From: Amycolatopsis sp. CA-126428
GTDB taxonomy: Bacteria; Actinomycetota; Actinomycetes; Mycobacteriales; Pseudonocardiaceae
DNA: 64,000 nt
NCBI RefSeq assembly: GCF_002904335.1
Contig: NZ_PPHF01000098.1
Location: 1 to 64,000 of the forward strand
Direction: 5' to 3'
Of the stretch, positions 16,307-26,707 are shown in pieces. The notes under the pieces are model-generated. The model made no database searches, was not told where the DNA came from, and worked only from the letters and a program-made list of their open reading frames with translations. Position numbers and translations under genes: made by a program. Each line of letters begins with the position of its first letter. The stretch's first letter is position 1.

Positions 16307-16351
16307 AGCAAAAAGGCTGGTTTGCGATACTCGCAAACCAGCCTTTTTGCT
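16307..16351. terminator. bidirectional terminator between int and tRNA-Ile
   Basis: A perfect 21-bp stem (16307-16327 with 16331-16351) encloses a 3-base loop. Arms begin AGCAAAAAGGCTGG and end CCAGCCTTTTTGCT, giving a T tract on both strands. It can stop int transcription from the left and tRNA transcription from the right. It lies 3 bases from the tRNA 3' end. Confidence 0.9.
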
Positions 16352-16354
16352 GCG

Positions 16355-16428
16355 TGGGCCTACCAGGACTTGAACCTGGGACCTCTTCGTTATCAGCGAA
16401 GCGCTCTAACCGCCTGAGCTATAGGCCC
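16355..16428 (-). tRNA. tRNA-Ile (GAT anticodon)
   Basis: Read on the minus strand from 16428, the sequence begins GGGCCTATAGCTCAGGCGG, has the anticodon loop CTGATAA (anticodon GAT), the T-loop GGTTCAAGTCC and an acceptor ending TAGGCCCA. CCA is not encoded. The 74-nt length and the pairing of GGGCCTA with TAGGCCC are normal. It lies between the DUF3566 gene and the integrase and is the AICE insertion target. Confidence 0.97.
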
Positions 16429-16477
16429 TCGAACGAGGAGAACTTTACAGGACCCCCGAGGGGGCCCTGCAACCGGG

Positions 16478-17143
16478 TCACTCCCGTTCGGACAGGGTTA
16501 CCTCGAGGCCGCCCGCGAGGTCTGCCGAGACGTTGTAGATGAACGCGCTCACCGTTGCCAAGGCCGAGACCAGGACGATGTTGATCGCGCCCAGGATGGC
16601 CGCGATGCCGAACACTCGGCCGGCGCTGATCAGGGGTTCGGCTGATGCGTTCGCGCCCTCGCCGCCGACCAGGGATGAATATGTGCCGTTCAGCTTGTCC
16701 CAGACGCCCATGCCGTCGAGGACCGTGTACAGCACTCCGACTGCCACCAGCCAGACGAAGAACATCGCTACGCCCAGGACCAGGGACAGCTTCAGCACCG
16801 ACCACGGGTCGAACCGCTTCACCTGCAGTGATGCCCGGCGCGGGCCGCGGCCGGGGCGACGCAGCGCGCTCGGACGGGCTCGCTGGGTCGATGCTGGGGG
16901 GACCTCGCCGCCGGCGGGTGGGGTGTCGCCTGAGCCGCCGCCGAAGAGGCGGGGGGCTGCGCTGCCCGTCACCACCTGACGCTCGGGGGTGACGGGCTGC
17001 GTTGCCGCGGCCGGGGGCGGTGCCTCGTCCGTGGCCAGCTTGACCGTCGCTTCGGCGTCGCCTTCCTTGTCGACCCGCTGCCAAGGTGGGCTGGCCGGCG
17101 TTCCGTTCGAACCCGCTGCCTCGGGATTCTCGGTCGGTGTCAC
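16478..17143 (-). CDS. DUF3566 membrane protein (gyrA-downstream, Rv0007-like)
   Basis: This 221-residue protein starts at GTG 17143. The first 105 residues are disordered, rich in Pro, Ala and Gly. Residues about 106-218 form the DUF3566 domain: an Arg-rich entry (SLQVKRFDPWSVLKLSLVL), a first transmembrane helix (GVAMFFVWLVAVGVLYTVLD) and a second (GIAAILGAINIVLVSALATV). The gene follows gyrA directly and precedes tRNA-Ile, as in mycobacteria and most actinomycetes, and is probably co-transcribed with gyrBA. Its biochemical role is not established. Confidence 0.92.
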   Translation of the reverse strand: MTPTENPEAAGSNGTPASPPWQRVDKEGDAEATVKLATDEAPPPAAATQPVTPERQVVTGSAAPRLFGGGSGDTPPAGGEVPPASTQRARPSALRRPGRGPRRASLQVKRFDPWSVLKLSLVLGVAMFFVWLVAVGVLYTVLDGMGVWDKLNGTYSSLVGGEGANASAEPLISAGRVFGIAAILGAINIVLVSALATVSAFIYNVSADLAGGLEVTLSERE

Positions 17144-17193
17144 GAAGAGTCAGTCCTTACCCGTGCCGTGGGGCGCTGTCCGTAGTTGTGAAC

Positions 17194-19731
<2,538 letters not shown>

Positions 19732-19784
19732 GAGGTCCTTCTCGGGTGCGGGGGCCTAGCGGGGGCGAAGAACGAGGAAGACGC

Positions 19785-21752
19785 CTACACGTCCAAGAAG
19801 CGCACGTCCTTGGCGTTGCGCGTGATGAACGAGCGGCGGGCTTCGACGTCCTCGCCCATCAGGACCGAGAACAGCTCGTCGGCCTGGGCGGCGTCGTCGA
19901 GGGTGACCTGGCCCAGCAGCCGGTTGGCCGGGTCCATCGTGGTCTCCCACAGCTCTTCGGCGTTCATCTCGCCGAGACCCTTGTAGCGCTGGATCGCGTC
20001 GTCCTTCGGGAGCCGCTTGCCGGCCTCGACACCCGCCTGGATGACGGCGTCGCGCTCGCGGTCGGAGTACGCGTACTCCGGCTCGGCCCGCGGCCACTTG
20101 ATCTTGTACAGCGGCGGCCGCGACAGGAAGACGTGGCCGTGCTCGATCAGCGGCGTCATGAACCGGAACAGCAGGGTGAGCAGCAGCGTGGTGATGTGCT
20201 GGCCGTCGACGTCGGCGTCGGCCATCAGCACGATCTTGTGGTAGCGCAGCTTGGTGAGGTCGAACTCGTCGTGGATGCCGGTGCCCAGGGCGGTGATCAG
20301 CGACTGGACCTCGGTGTTCTTGAGGACGCGGTCGATGCGGGCCTTCTCGACGTTGATGATCTTGCCGCGGATCGGCAGGATCGCCTGGTACATCGAGTCC
20401 CGGCCCTCCTTGGCCGAGCCGCCGGCCGAGTCACCCTCGACGATGTAGAGCTCGCACTCCTCCGGCTTGGTGGAGCGGCAGTCCTTCAGCTTGCCGGGCA
20501 GGCCGCCGATGTCGAGCGCGCCCTTGCGGCGGACCAGGTCACGCGCCTTACGGGCGGCCATCCGGGCCTGCGCCGAGGAGATCGACTTGTTGATGATCGT
20601 CTTCGCCTCGGTGGGGTTGCGCTCGAACCAGTCCGCCAGCCACTCGTTCGACGTCTGCTGCACGAACGTCTTGGCCTCGCTGTTGCCCAGCTTGGTCTTG
20701 GTCTGGCCCTCGAACTGCGGCTCGGACAGCTTGATCGAGACGATCGCGGCGAGGCCCTCGCGCACGTCGTCACCGGTCAGGTTGGTGTCCTTCTCCTTGA
20801 GCAGCTTCTTGTCGCGCGCGTAGGTGTTGACGACGCGGGTCAGCGCGGCGCGGAAGCCCTCTTCGTGGGTGCCGCCCTCGTGGGTGTTGATCGTGTTGGC
20901 GAAGGTGTAGACCGACGGCGTGAAGCCGTTGTTCCACTGCATCGCGACCTCGACCTCGAGGCCGGGGCCCTTCGCTTCGAAGGAGATCACGCTGGAGTGG
21001 ATCGGGTCCTTGCTGCCGTTGATGTGCTTGACGAAGTCCTCGAGCCCGCCCGGGTAGCAGTAGGTCTTCTCCTTGACCCGCGCGACCTTGCCCTCGGCGT
21101 CCGCCTCGGTCTCCTCGTCGGCGACGCGCTCGTCGCGCAGGGACAGCGTCAGTCCCTTGTTGAGGAACGCCATCTCCTGGAGCCGGCGCGAGATGGTCTC
21201 GAAGTTGTACGTCGTCGTCTCGAAGATGTTGCTGTCGGCCCAGAAGGTGATCGTGGTGCCGGTCTCGGACGCCGGGCCCAGGTCCTCCAGCTCGCCGGGG
21301 ATCTGGTCGGTGTACACCTGGCGCCAGCTGCGGCCGCCGTACTTGACCTCGGCGAGCAGCTTCGTCGACAGCGCGTTCACCACGGAGACGCCGACGCCGT
21401 GCAGGCCGCCGGACACCGCGTAGGAGTCGCTGTCGAACTTGCCGCCCGCGTGGAGCACGGTGAGCACGACCTCGAGGGTCGGCTTCTTCTCCTTGGGGTG
21501 CATGTCGACCGGGATGCCGCGGCCGTCGTCGACGACGCGGACGCCGCCGTCGGCGAGGAGGGTAACCTCGACCTTGGTGGCGTACCCGGCCATCGCTTCG
21601 TCGACGGAGTTGTCGACGACCTCCTGGACGAGGTGGTGCAGCCCGCGTTCACCGGTGGAACCGATGTACATGCCGGGGCGCTTGCGGACCGCTTCGAGGC
21701 CTTCGAGCACCGTGATCGACGACGCGTTGTACTCGCTCTTGTTCTCGGTCAC
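19785..21752 (-). CDS. gyrB: DNA gyrase subunit B
   Basis: This is the ATPase subunit of gyrase. GHKL ATPase motifs are visible (LEAVRKRPGMYIGSTG, VVDDGRGIPVDMH, GLHGVGVSVVNALS), as is the TOPRIM metal site (VEGDSAGGSAK, DADVDGQHI) and the C-terminal GyrA-binding part ending ITRNAKDVRFLDV. I place the start at GTG 21752 (TENKSEYNASSITVLEG), preceded by GAGGAG 11-12 bases away, which matches the usual family N terminus and gives 655 residues. An in-frame ATG at 21827 would add 25 Ala/Arg-rich residues and cannot be excluded. Upstream lie dciA and recF, in the conserved oriC order. Confidence 0.97.
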   Translation of the reverse strand: MTENKSEYNASSITVLEGLEAVRKRPGMYIGSTGERGLHHLVQEVVDNSVDEAMAGYATKVEVTLLADGGVRVVDDGRGIPVDMHPKEKKPTLEVVLTVLHAGGKFDSDSYAVSGGLHGVGVSVVNALSTKLLAEVKYGGRSWRQVYTDQIPGELEDLGPASETGTTITFWADSNIFETTTYNFETISRRLQEMAFLNKGLTLSLRDERVADEETEADAEGKVARVKEKTYCYPGGLEDFVKHINGSKDPIHSSVISFEAKGPGLEVEVAMQWNNGFTPSVYTFANTINTHEGGTHEEGFRAALTRVVNTYARDKKLLKEKDTNLTGDDVREGLAAIVSIKLSEPQFEGQTKTKLGNSEAKTFVQQTSNEWLADWFERNPTEAKTIINKSISSAQARMAARKARDLVRRKGALDIGGLPGKLKDCRSTKPEECELYIVEGDSAGGSAKEGRDSMYQAILPIRGKIINVEKARIDRVLKNTEVQSLITALGTGIHDEFDLTKLRYHKIVLMADADVDGQHITTLLLTLLFRFMTPLIEHGHVFLSRPPLYKIKWPRAEPEYAYSDRERDAVIQAGVEAGKRLPKDDAIQRYKGLGEMNAEELWETTMDPANRLLGQVTLDDAAQADELFSVLMGEDVEARRSFITRNAKDVRFLDV

Positions 21753-21949
21753 CGGCGTTGTTTCTCCTCGTCTCGCCCGAGCGGACGCTCGCTCTCCTCC
21801 AGTGTACTTGGCCGCGTCTGCTGACATGCGGCAAGGACACCCCTGAACGCGTCACAGACGGACGAAATCGGTTCGAGCCGAGTCTTGACGTAGCTCGGGA
21901 GGTCTGGATGCGTTCTCGGGGCATTCAACCGAGCATCGCGCAACCGGGG

Positions 21950-22696
21950 TCAGCCGTACGTGTCACGAGGGCCGCGACCCGGCACGTGACGGGGCCCTTT
22001 CCGCCAGCTCGGGGCGGTCGGGCCCTGGATCCGCATCCGCTTGACGACGCCGTTGCCGACCCCCGCGGCGATCTTGTGCAGCAGCTTTCCCTGCAGCAAC
22101 CGCAGCTGGGTGGCCCACGCCGTCGAGCTGGCGCGGACGGTGAGCTCGCCGTCCTTGAGCGCGACCGGCTGCGCGTGCTCGGCGACGTCTTCGCCGACCA
22201 GCCGCGCCCACTGCGCGAAGACGCGGGCGCTGGTGACGCTCTCGTTCCAGCCGCGGTCGCTCATCAGCCGGGAGACGAGCCGGCCGAGCGGTTGCGGGTC
22301 GCGCGCGTCCGCACCCGGGCCCGACCAGCGGCGACGCCGGGGGCTCTGCCCACCGCCGGTGGCGGGGCGGCGCCGGCCGGGCGAGGTACCGCGCTCCTTG
22401 GCTTTGGCCTTCGCGGCCTCCAGCGCGGCGTGCGCGAGATCGCGGCCCGTCATCGGCGGCTCGTTCGGCCCAGCGGCGGCATCACGCTCCGTGCCCGAAG
22501 CTGGCTTGGAGTTCGGCGGAGGTCCGTCGCCGGGCGGTTTGCGCCACCCATCTGGCCGCATGGTCACGCGGGGCGATAACTCGTTCACCGTGTTATCCAC
22601 ACTGTCCACAGGTTTGTCCCCAGATCGGGTGCGCTTTGTGCCGCCCGTCACCCGGGGTGCTCGATCGCCGTGCTCAGCCACGCGTGATCTCACCAT
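21950..22696 (-). CDS. dciA: DciA-like DUF721 protein (replicative helicase loader/operator, Rv0004-like)
   Basis: The 248-residue product has a disordered N-terminal half and a C-terminal DUF721 domain (about residues 130-235): RDPQPLGRLVSRLM, VFAQWARLVGEDVAEHAQP, ASSTAWATQLRLLQGKLLHK, then a KGPRHVPGRGPRDTYG tail nearly identical to mycobacterial Rv0004. DciA is the ancestral partner of DnaB for helicase loading in bacteria lacking DnaC/DnaI. ATG 22696 overlaps the recF 3' end by 23 bp; later in-frame starts are possible because the N terminus is not conserved. Confidence 0.92.
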   Translation of the reverse strand: MVRSRVAEHGDRAPRVTGGTKRTRSGDKPVDSVDNTVNELSPRVTMRPDGWRKPPGDGPPPNSKPASGTERDAAAGPNEPPMTGRDLAHAALEAAKAKAKERGTSPGRRRPATGGGQSPRRRRWSGPGADARDPQPLGRLVSRLMSDRGWNESVTSARVFAQWARLVGEDVAEHAQPVALKDGELTVRASSTAWATQLRLLQGKLLHKIAAGVGNGVVKRMRIQGPTAPSWRKGPRHVPGRGPRDTYG

Positions 22697-23828
22697 CCGC
22701 CACCACGAACCGGGTGCCGGCCAGCTCCCCGGGCACGTCTTCGTCGACCGCGGCGGTCACCAGCACCTGTTCGGCGCTCGCGGCCACCTCGGCCAGCCGG
22801 GCGCGGCGCTTGCGGTCCAGCTCGGCGAACACGTCGTCGAGCAGCAGCACCGGCTCGCCCGCCTCCGCGCGCAGCAGCTCGTAGCTGCCGAGCCGCAGCG
22901 CCAGCGCGAACGACCACGACTCGCCGTGGCTCGCGTAGCCCTTCGCCGGTGCCTCGCCCAGGATCAGCTCCAGCTCGTCCCGGTGCGGGCCGACCAGGCT
23001 GATCCCGCGCTCGAGCTCCGCTTTGCGGGCTTCGCCCAACGCCTTGAGTAAGACGTCCTTCAGGACCTCGGGTTGCGCCCGTTCGCCATCCGGTACGCCG
23101 TACGTTTCCGGCAGGGTGGCCCCCAGCGACGACCGGTAGGTGATCTTCGCCGGCCGCGAGTCGGGCGCGACCCCCATGTACGCCGAAGCCGCGTGCGGCG
23201 CGAGGTCGGCGACGAGGTTCAGGCGCGCGGTGAGCAGCTCCGCGCCCGCCACCGCCAGGTGGTCGTCCCAGACCTCGAGCGTCGACAGCGCGTACGGGTC
23301 TTCGCGGCCCGTACGTCGTTTCCCGGCCGTCTTGAGCAGGGCGTTCCGCTGCTTCAGCACCTTCTCGTAGTCCGCCCGGACGCCGGCGTACCGCGGCGCG
23401 CGCAGCACCAGGAGCTCGTCGAGGAACCGGCGCCGCTCACCCGGGTCACCCCGCACGAGCGCGAGGTCCTCCGGGGAGAACAGCACCGTGCGCAGGATCC
23501 CGAGCACGTCACGCGGACGGCCGACCGCACCGCGGTTGACCCGCGCGCGGTTCGCCCGGCCGGCGGTGATCTCGAGCTCGACGGTCAGCTCGCGGTCGTC
23601 GTTGACCACCGCGACCCGCACCAGCGCGCGCTCGCAGCCGTGCCGGATCAGCGGTGCGTCCGTCGCGACGCGGTGCGAGCCCAGCGTCGCGACGTACCCG
23701 ATCGCTTCCAGCAGGTTGGTCTTGCCGCGACCGTTCTGGCCGACCAGCACGGTCGGCCCCGGTTCGAGCGCGAGATCGGCCTGCGGCCAGGAGCGGAAGT
23801 CGGTGACCTGGAGGTGCCGCAGATACAC
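22674..23828 (-). CDS. recF: DNA replication and repair protein RecF
   Basis: This 384-residue SMC-like ATPase has Walker A GQNGRGKT at residues 30-37 (MYLRHLQVTDFRSW start), the ABC signature-like region near RDELELILGEAPA / SHGESWSFALALRLGSYEL, and Walker B EPVLLLDDVFAELD followed by RRARLAEV. RecF loads RecA at single-strand gaps with RecO and RecR. The ATG lies 25 bp downstream of gnd in the dnaN-gnd-recF-dciA-gyrB order typical of actinomycetes. Confidence 0.97.
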   Translation of the reverse strand: MYLRHLQVTDFRSWPQADLALEPGPTVLVGQNGRGKTNLLEAIGYVATLGSHRVATDAPLIRHGCERALVRVAVVNDDRELTVELEITAGRANRARVNRGAVGRPRDVLGILRTVLFSPEDLALVRGDPGERRRFLDELLVLRAPRYAGVRADYEKVLKQRNALLKTAGKRRTGREDPYALSTLEVWDDHLAVAGAELLTARLNLVADLAPHAASAYMGVAPDSRPAKITYRSSLGATLPETYGVPDGERAQPEVLKDVLLKALGEARKAELERGISLVGPHRDELELILGEAPAKGYASHGESWSFALALRLGSYELLRAEAGEPVLLLDDVFAELDRKRRARLAEVAASAEQVLVTAAVDEDVPGELAGTRFVVADGEITRG

Positions 23829-23853
23829 TGTGTCCTCTTTCGGGGGGCCGCCC

Positions 23854-24744
23854 TTACCCGCCGACCTTCTTCACCGCGTGCCCACCGAACTGGTTGCGCA
23901 GCGCGGCGACCGCGCGCATCGCGGCCGAGTGCTCCTGCCGCGAGGCGAACCGCGCGAACAGCGCGGCCGAGATGACCGGCGCCGGCACCGCGTTGTTGAT
24001 CGCCTCTTCCAGCGTCCAGCGGCCTTCGCCCGAGTCCTCGACGTAGCCCTCGAGGTCGTCCAGCTCCGGGTCCTCGTCGAGCGCGCGCACGAGCAGGTCG
24101 AGCAGCCAGGACCGGACGACCGTGCCGCGCTGCCAGCCCTTGATCACGGCGGGCACGTCCTTGACGACCTTCGCGGCCTCGAGCAGCTCGAAGCCTTCCG
24201 CGAAGGCCTGCATCATGCCGTACTCGATGCCGTTGTGGATCATCTTCGCGTAGTGGCCCGCGCCGACGTCGCCGGCGTGCGAGAAGCCTTCCTCGCGCGG
24301 GCCTTCCGGGCGCAGGGCGTCGAAGATCGGCATGGCCTTCTCGACGTCGGCCGCGGTGCCGCCGACCATCAGGCCGTAGCCGTTGTCCTTGCCCCACACG
24401 CCACCGGAGACACCGCAGTCGACGTAGCCGATGTTCTTCGCGGCCAGCAGATCGGCGTTCAGCTTGTCGTCGGTGTACTTCGAGTTGCCGCCGTCGATCA
24501 CCATGTCGCCCTCGGCGAGCAGGTTGCTCAGCTCGGTGACGGTCTGGCGAGTCGGGTCGCCGGCCGGGACCATGATCCAGACGATCCGCGGGGCGTCCAG
24601 TTTGGACACCAGGTCCTCGAGCGACGTCGTGTCGGTGACGTCCGGGTTGCGGTCGTAGCCAACCACTTCGTGACCGGCCGCGCGCAGCCGCTCACGCATG
24701 TTGAAGCCCATCTTGCCCAGGCCGATCAGACCGAGCTGAACCAT
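23854..24744 (-). CDS. gnd: 6-phosphogluconate dehydrogenase, decarboxylating (short form)
   Basis: The 296-residue protein has an N-terminal Rossmann motif (LGLIGLGKMGFNMRERL), the substrate motif GGVWGKDNGYGLMVGG (about 122-137), and the catalytic-lysine segment GDVGAGHYAKMIHNGIEYGM. It converts 6-phosphogluconate to ribulose 5-phosphate in the pentose phosphate route. The length is that of the short GndA/YqeC-type enzymes, about 300 residues rather than 470, which are often NAD-preferring. Its presence between dnaN and recF is a known actinomycete feature. Confidence 0.95.
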   Translation of the reverse strand: MVQLGLIGLGKMGFNMRERLRAAGHEVVGYDRNPDVTDTTSLEDLVSKLDAPRIVWIMVPAGDPTRQTVTELSNLLAEGDMVIDGGNSKYTDDKLNADLLAAKNIGYVDCGVSGGVWGKDNGYGLMVGGTAADVEKAMPIFDALRPEGPREEGFSHAGDVGAGHYAKMIHNGIEYGMMQAFAEGFELLEAAKVVKDVPAVIKGWQRGTVVRSWLLDLLVRALDEDPELDDLEGYVEDSGEGRWTLEEAINNAVPAPVISAALFARFASRQEHSAAMRAVAALRNQFGGHAVKKVGG

Positions 24745-24775
24745 GAGATCCCCTTACGTGCTCGAGAAAATGCGG

Positions 24776-25909
24776 TCAGCCCGGGAGACGGACCGGCATG
24801 AGGAGGTACAGGTAGCCGGGGACGACGTTGCCCTCGGCGTCGGCGGGCTTGATGAGCGCGGGGCGGTTCGGCGTGGTGAACGTCAGCTCCGCCCGGTCGC
24901 TGTGCAGCGCGCCCAGGCCGTCGACGAGGTAACCCGGGTTGAACGCGATCGTCACCGGCTCACCTTCGTAGTCGACCTGGAGTTCTTCCTCGGCGCTGCC
25001 CTCGTCGTCGCCGCCCGCGGACAACCGCAGTGTGTTGTCCCCGAATTCCAGTCGTACCTGAGTCCCCCGCTCGGCCACCAGCGAAACGCGCTTGATGCTC
25101 TCCGTGAGAGCCGACACGTCGATCACCGCGCGCGACGTGTGCGACGCGGGCAGCAGCTGGCGGTACGGCGGGAATTCCGCGTCGAGCAGGCGGGTCGTCG
25201 TGTAGCGCCCGGAACCGGACAGGCCGAGCAGGCCTTCACCGCTGGCGAGGGCGAGGCGGATCGTGGCGCCGCTGGCGCCGAGCGTCTTGGCCGCCTCGGC
25301 GAGGGTGCGCGCCGGGACGAGCACCGCGGCGTCGGCCAGGCCTTCGGCGGGCTGCCAGGTGAACTCGCGCATGGCGAGCCGGAACCGGTCGGTCGCGACC
25401 AGGGTCAGCGAGCTGCCGGAGATCTCGAGCCGCATGCCGGTGAGCATCGGCAGCGTGTCGTCCTTGCCCGCGGCGACGACGACCTGGGTGACGGCCTGGC
25501 CGAACGCGTCGCCGGCGAGCTCGCCCGCGAAGGCGGGCTGCGACGGCAGCTGCGGGTAGTCCTCGACCGGCATGGTCGGCAGGGAGAACCGCGCGGTGCC
25601 GCACGTGATGGTGGCGCGCGAGCCGTCGACGGAGATCTCGACCGGCTGCGCGGGCAGCGCCTTGGTGATGTCGGCCAGGAGGCGCCCGGACACGAGCAGG
25701 CGGCCGCCGTCGGCGATCGTCGCGGGGACCCCGACCGTGGCGGAGACCTCGTAGTCGAAGCCGGAGACCGTCAGCGCGTCGGTTTCGCCGTCCGAACCGG
25801 CGTCGAGGAGGACACCGCCCAGCACCGGCACCGGCGGCCGGGAGGGGAGGCTTCTGGCCACCCACGCGACGGCGTCGGCGAGCCCGTCACGCTCGACGCG
25901 GATCTTCAT
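24776..25909 (-). CDS. dnaN: DNA polymerase III sliding clamp (beta subunit)
   Basis: The clamp protein (377 residues) starts MKIRVERDGLADAVAWVAR at ATG 25909; the frame is open upstream, but that part belongs to oriC. Three repeated clamp domains can be seen, including LPVSGRLLADITKALP-like (first), SGLTLVATDRFRLAMREF-like (second), and the C-terminal hydrophobic end YLYLLMPVRLPG that forms the partner-binding pocket. It confers processivity on Pol III. It is the first gene on the minus-strand side of oriC and is followed 31 bp later by gnd. Confidence 0.98.
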   Translation of the reverse strand: MKIRVERDGLADAVAWVARSLPSRPPVPVLGGVLLDAGSDGETDALTVSGFDYEVSATVGVPATIADGGRLLVSGRLLADITKALPAQPVEISVDGSRATITCGTARFSLPTMPVEDYPQLPSQPAFAGELAGDAFGQAVTQVVVAAGKDDTLPMLTGMRLEISGSSLTLVATDRFRLAMREFTWQPAEGLADAAVLVPARTLAEAAKTLGASGATIRLALASGEGLLGLSGSGRYTTTRLLDAEFPPYRQLLPASHTSRAVIDVSALTESIKRVSLVAERGTQVRLEFGDNTLRLSAGGDDEGSAEEELQVDYEGEPVTIAFNPGYLVDGLGALHSDRAELTFTTPNRPALIKPADAEGNVVPGYLYLLMPVRLPG

Positions 25910-26707
25910 GCGCGCATCCTTTCGACGATCGAGCCCACTGCGGACCCGGACCAGGTGCAGGCGTCCACGGTAGGCCGTCGCGGGCGCCGCCGTCACCTCG
26001 GCCTCCCCTTGACTTTGTCGATATGACGACTCGATCTCGCAGCTGTCCCCAACTTCGTCCGCCGCCTGTTTTTGTTTTGTTCTCTCTCTTAGAAGATCTA
26101 AGGGCAGTAGCAGTAATAGGCGTTGTGGATTGTGTGGATTGAGCTCGTTCGCGCAGGTCGGACGGCTCGCGGGCGTGTGGAGAACCCTGGTGGCGGACCT
26201 GTGGGTAGATCGGGGCGTCCGTGGATGGTTTCGGGCATCCCCGGATTCGTCCACAGATGGGCCCGGTTGTCCCCACGGTTGTCCCCAGGTGTGGGGCGAT
26301 TTGTACCCAGGGTCTGGGGGTGCCCGACGGGGTCCGAACCCCTCTTCCGAGTGATCGGCTCCTCCTGTGCACAGCATGTGGGCAACCTGTGGAATCAGCG
26401 TGGACAAGGGTGTGGATGCGCTGTGGATCACCTGTGGGCGGGGTGTGGAGGGAATTCGTGTCTGCGCTGGTGGGAGATCCGTTGGCACTGTGGGCAATCC
26501 GCCCACACGGTGGGGAAAACCCCTTGTGTACAAACAATTTTCACGAGTTTGGCGAAGCGCGCGTACACGCCTTCGCTGCTTCGCGGGCGTACGCGTGCTT
26601 CGGACGCTCCAAAGGCGACTGTGTCCAAGCACGGCTGTGTCCAAGCAAGACAAAGGGGCGTCCACAGTGCGTGGACGCCCCGAAGTCGTTGGGAGATAAG
26701 GGATGTG
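25910..26707. other. oriC: chromosomal replication origin oriC (dnaA-dnaN intergenic region)
   Basis: This 798-bp gap between dnaN and dnaA carries about twenty DnaA-box-like 9-mers (relatives of TTGTCCACA / TGTGGACAA) between 26124 and 26500. Examples are TGTGGATTG at 26124 and 26133, TCGTCCACA at about 26248, TTGTCCCCA at about 26267 and 26279, TGTGGGCAA at 26377 and 26489, CGTGGACAA at 26399, and several TGTGGAtnn around 26410-26455. The boxes occur on both strands, as in Streptomyces and mycobacterial origins. An AT-richer patch follows (cttgtgtacaaacaatttt, 26523-26541) and may be the unwinding element. Nearer dnaN, 26060-26110 is also AT-rich and probably holds the dnaN promoter. No protein gene is supported in the gap. 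Confidence 0.93.
26655..26681 (-). terminator. dnaA transcription terminator
   Basis: Just downstream of the dnaA stop (read on the minus strand) an 11-bp perfect stem (GGGGCGTCCAC at 26655-26665, complement at 26671-26681) with a 5-base loop is followed by TTTGTCTT. It should stop dnaA transcripts before they enter oriC. The stem also contains DnaA-box-like GTCCACA/TGTGGAC. Confidence 0.8.

Larger units (their letters stand above)
6784..16354. mobile_element. pSAM2-type actinomycete integrative and conjugative element (AICE) integrated at tRNA-Ile
   Basis: The region holds a full AICE gene set in the usual order: element regulators (6784-8199, 8582-8935), small membrane proteins, an FtsK/SpoIIIE-type translocase, a replication pair (DnaB-N-like and DUF3631 proteins), xis and int. 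The integrase ends 70 bp from the 3' end of tRNA-Ile(GAT), the normal AICE target position, so the right attachment site should lie in the tRNA 3' half near 16355-16385. I could not find a matching repeat of the tRNA 3' end on the left, so the left end is unknown; 6784 is only the outermost gene I assign with some confidence. The APH gene and earlier accessory genes may also belong to it. Confidence 0.75.

Noticed and set aside
25910..26665. Upstream extension of dnaN and of dnaA-side frames across oriC
   Set aside because: The frames are open but pass through clustered DnaA boxes and contain no conserved protein sequence; known clamps start at MKIRVERD.
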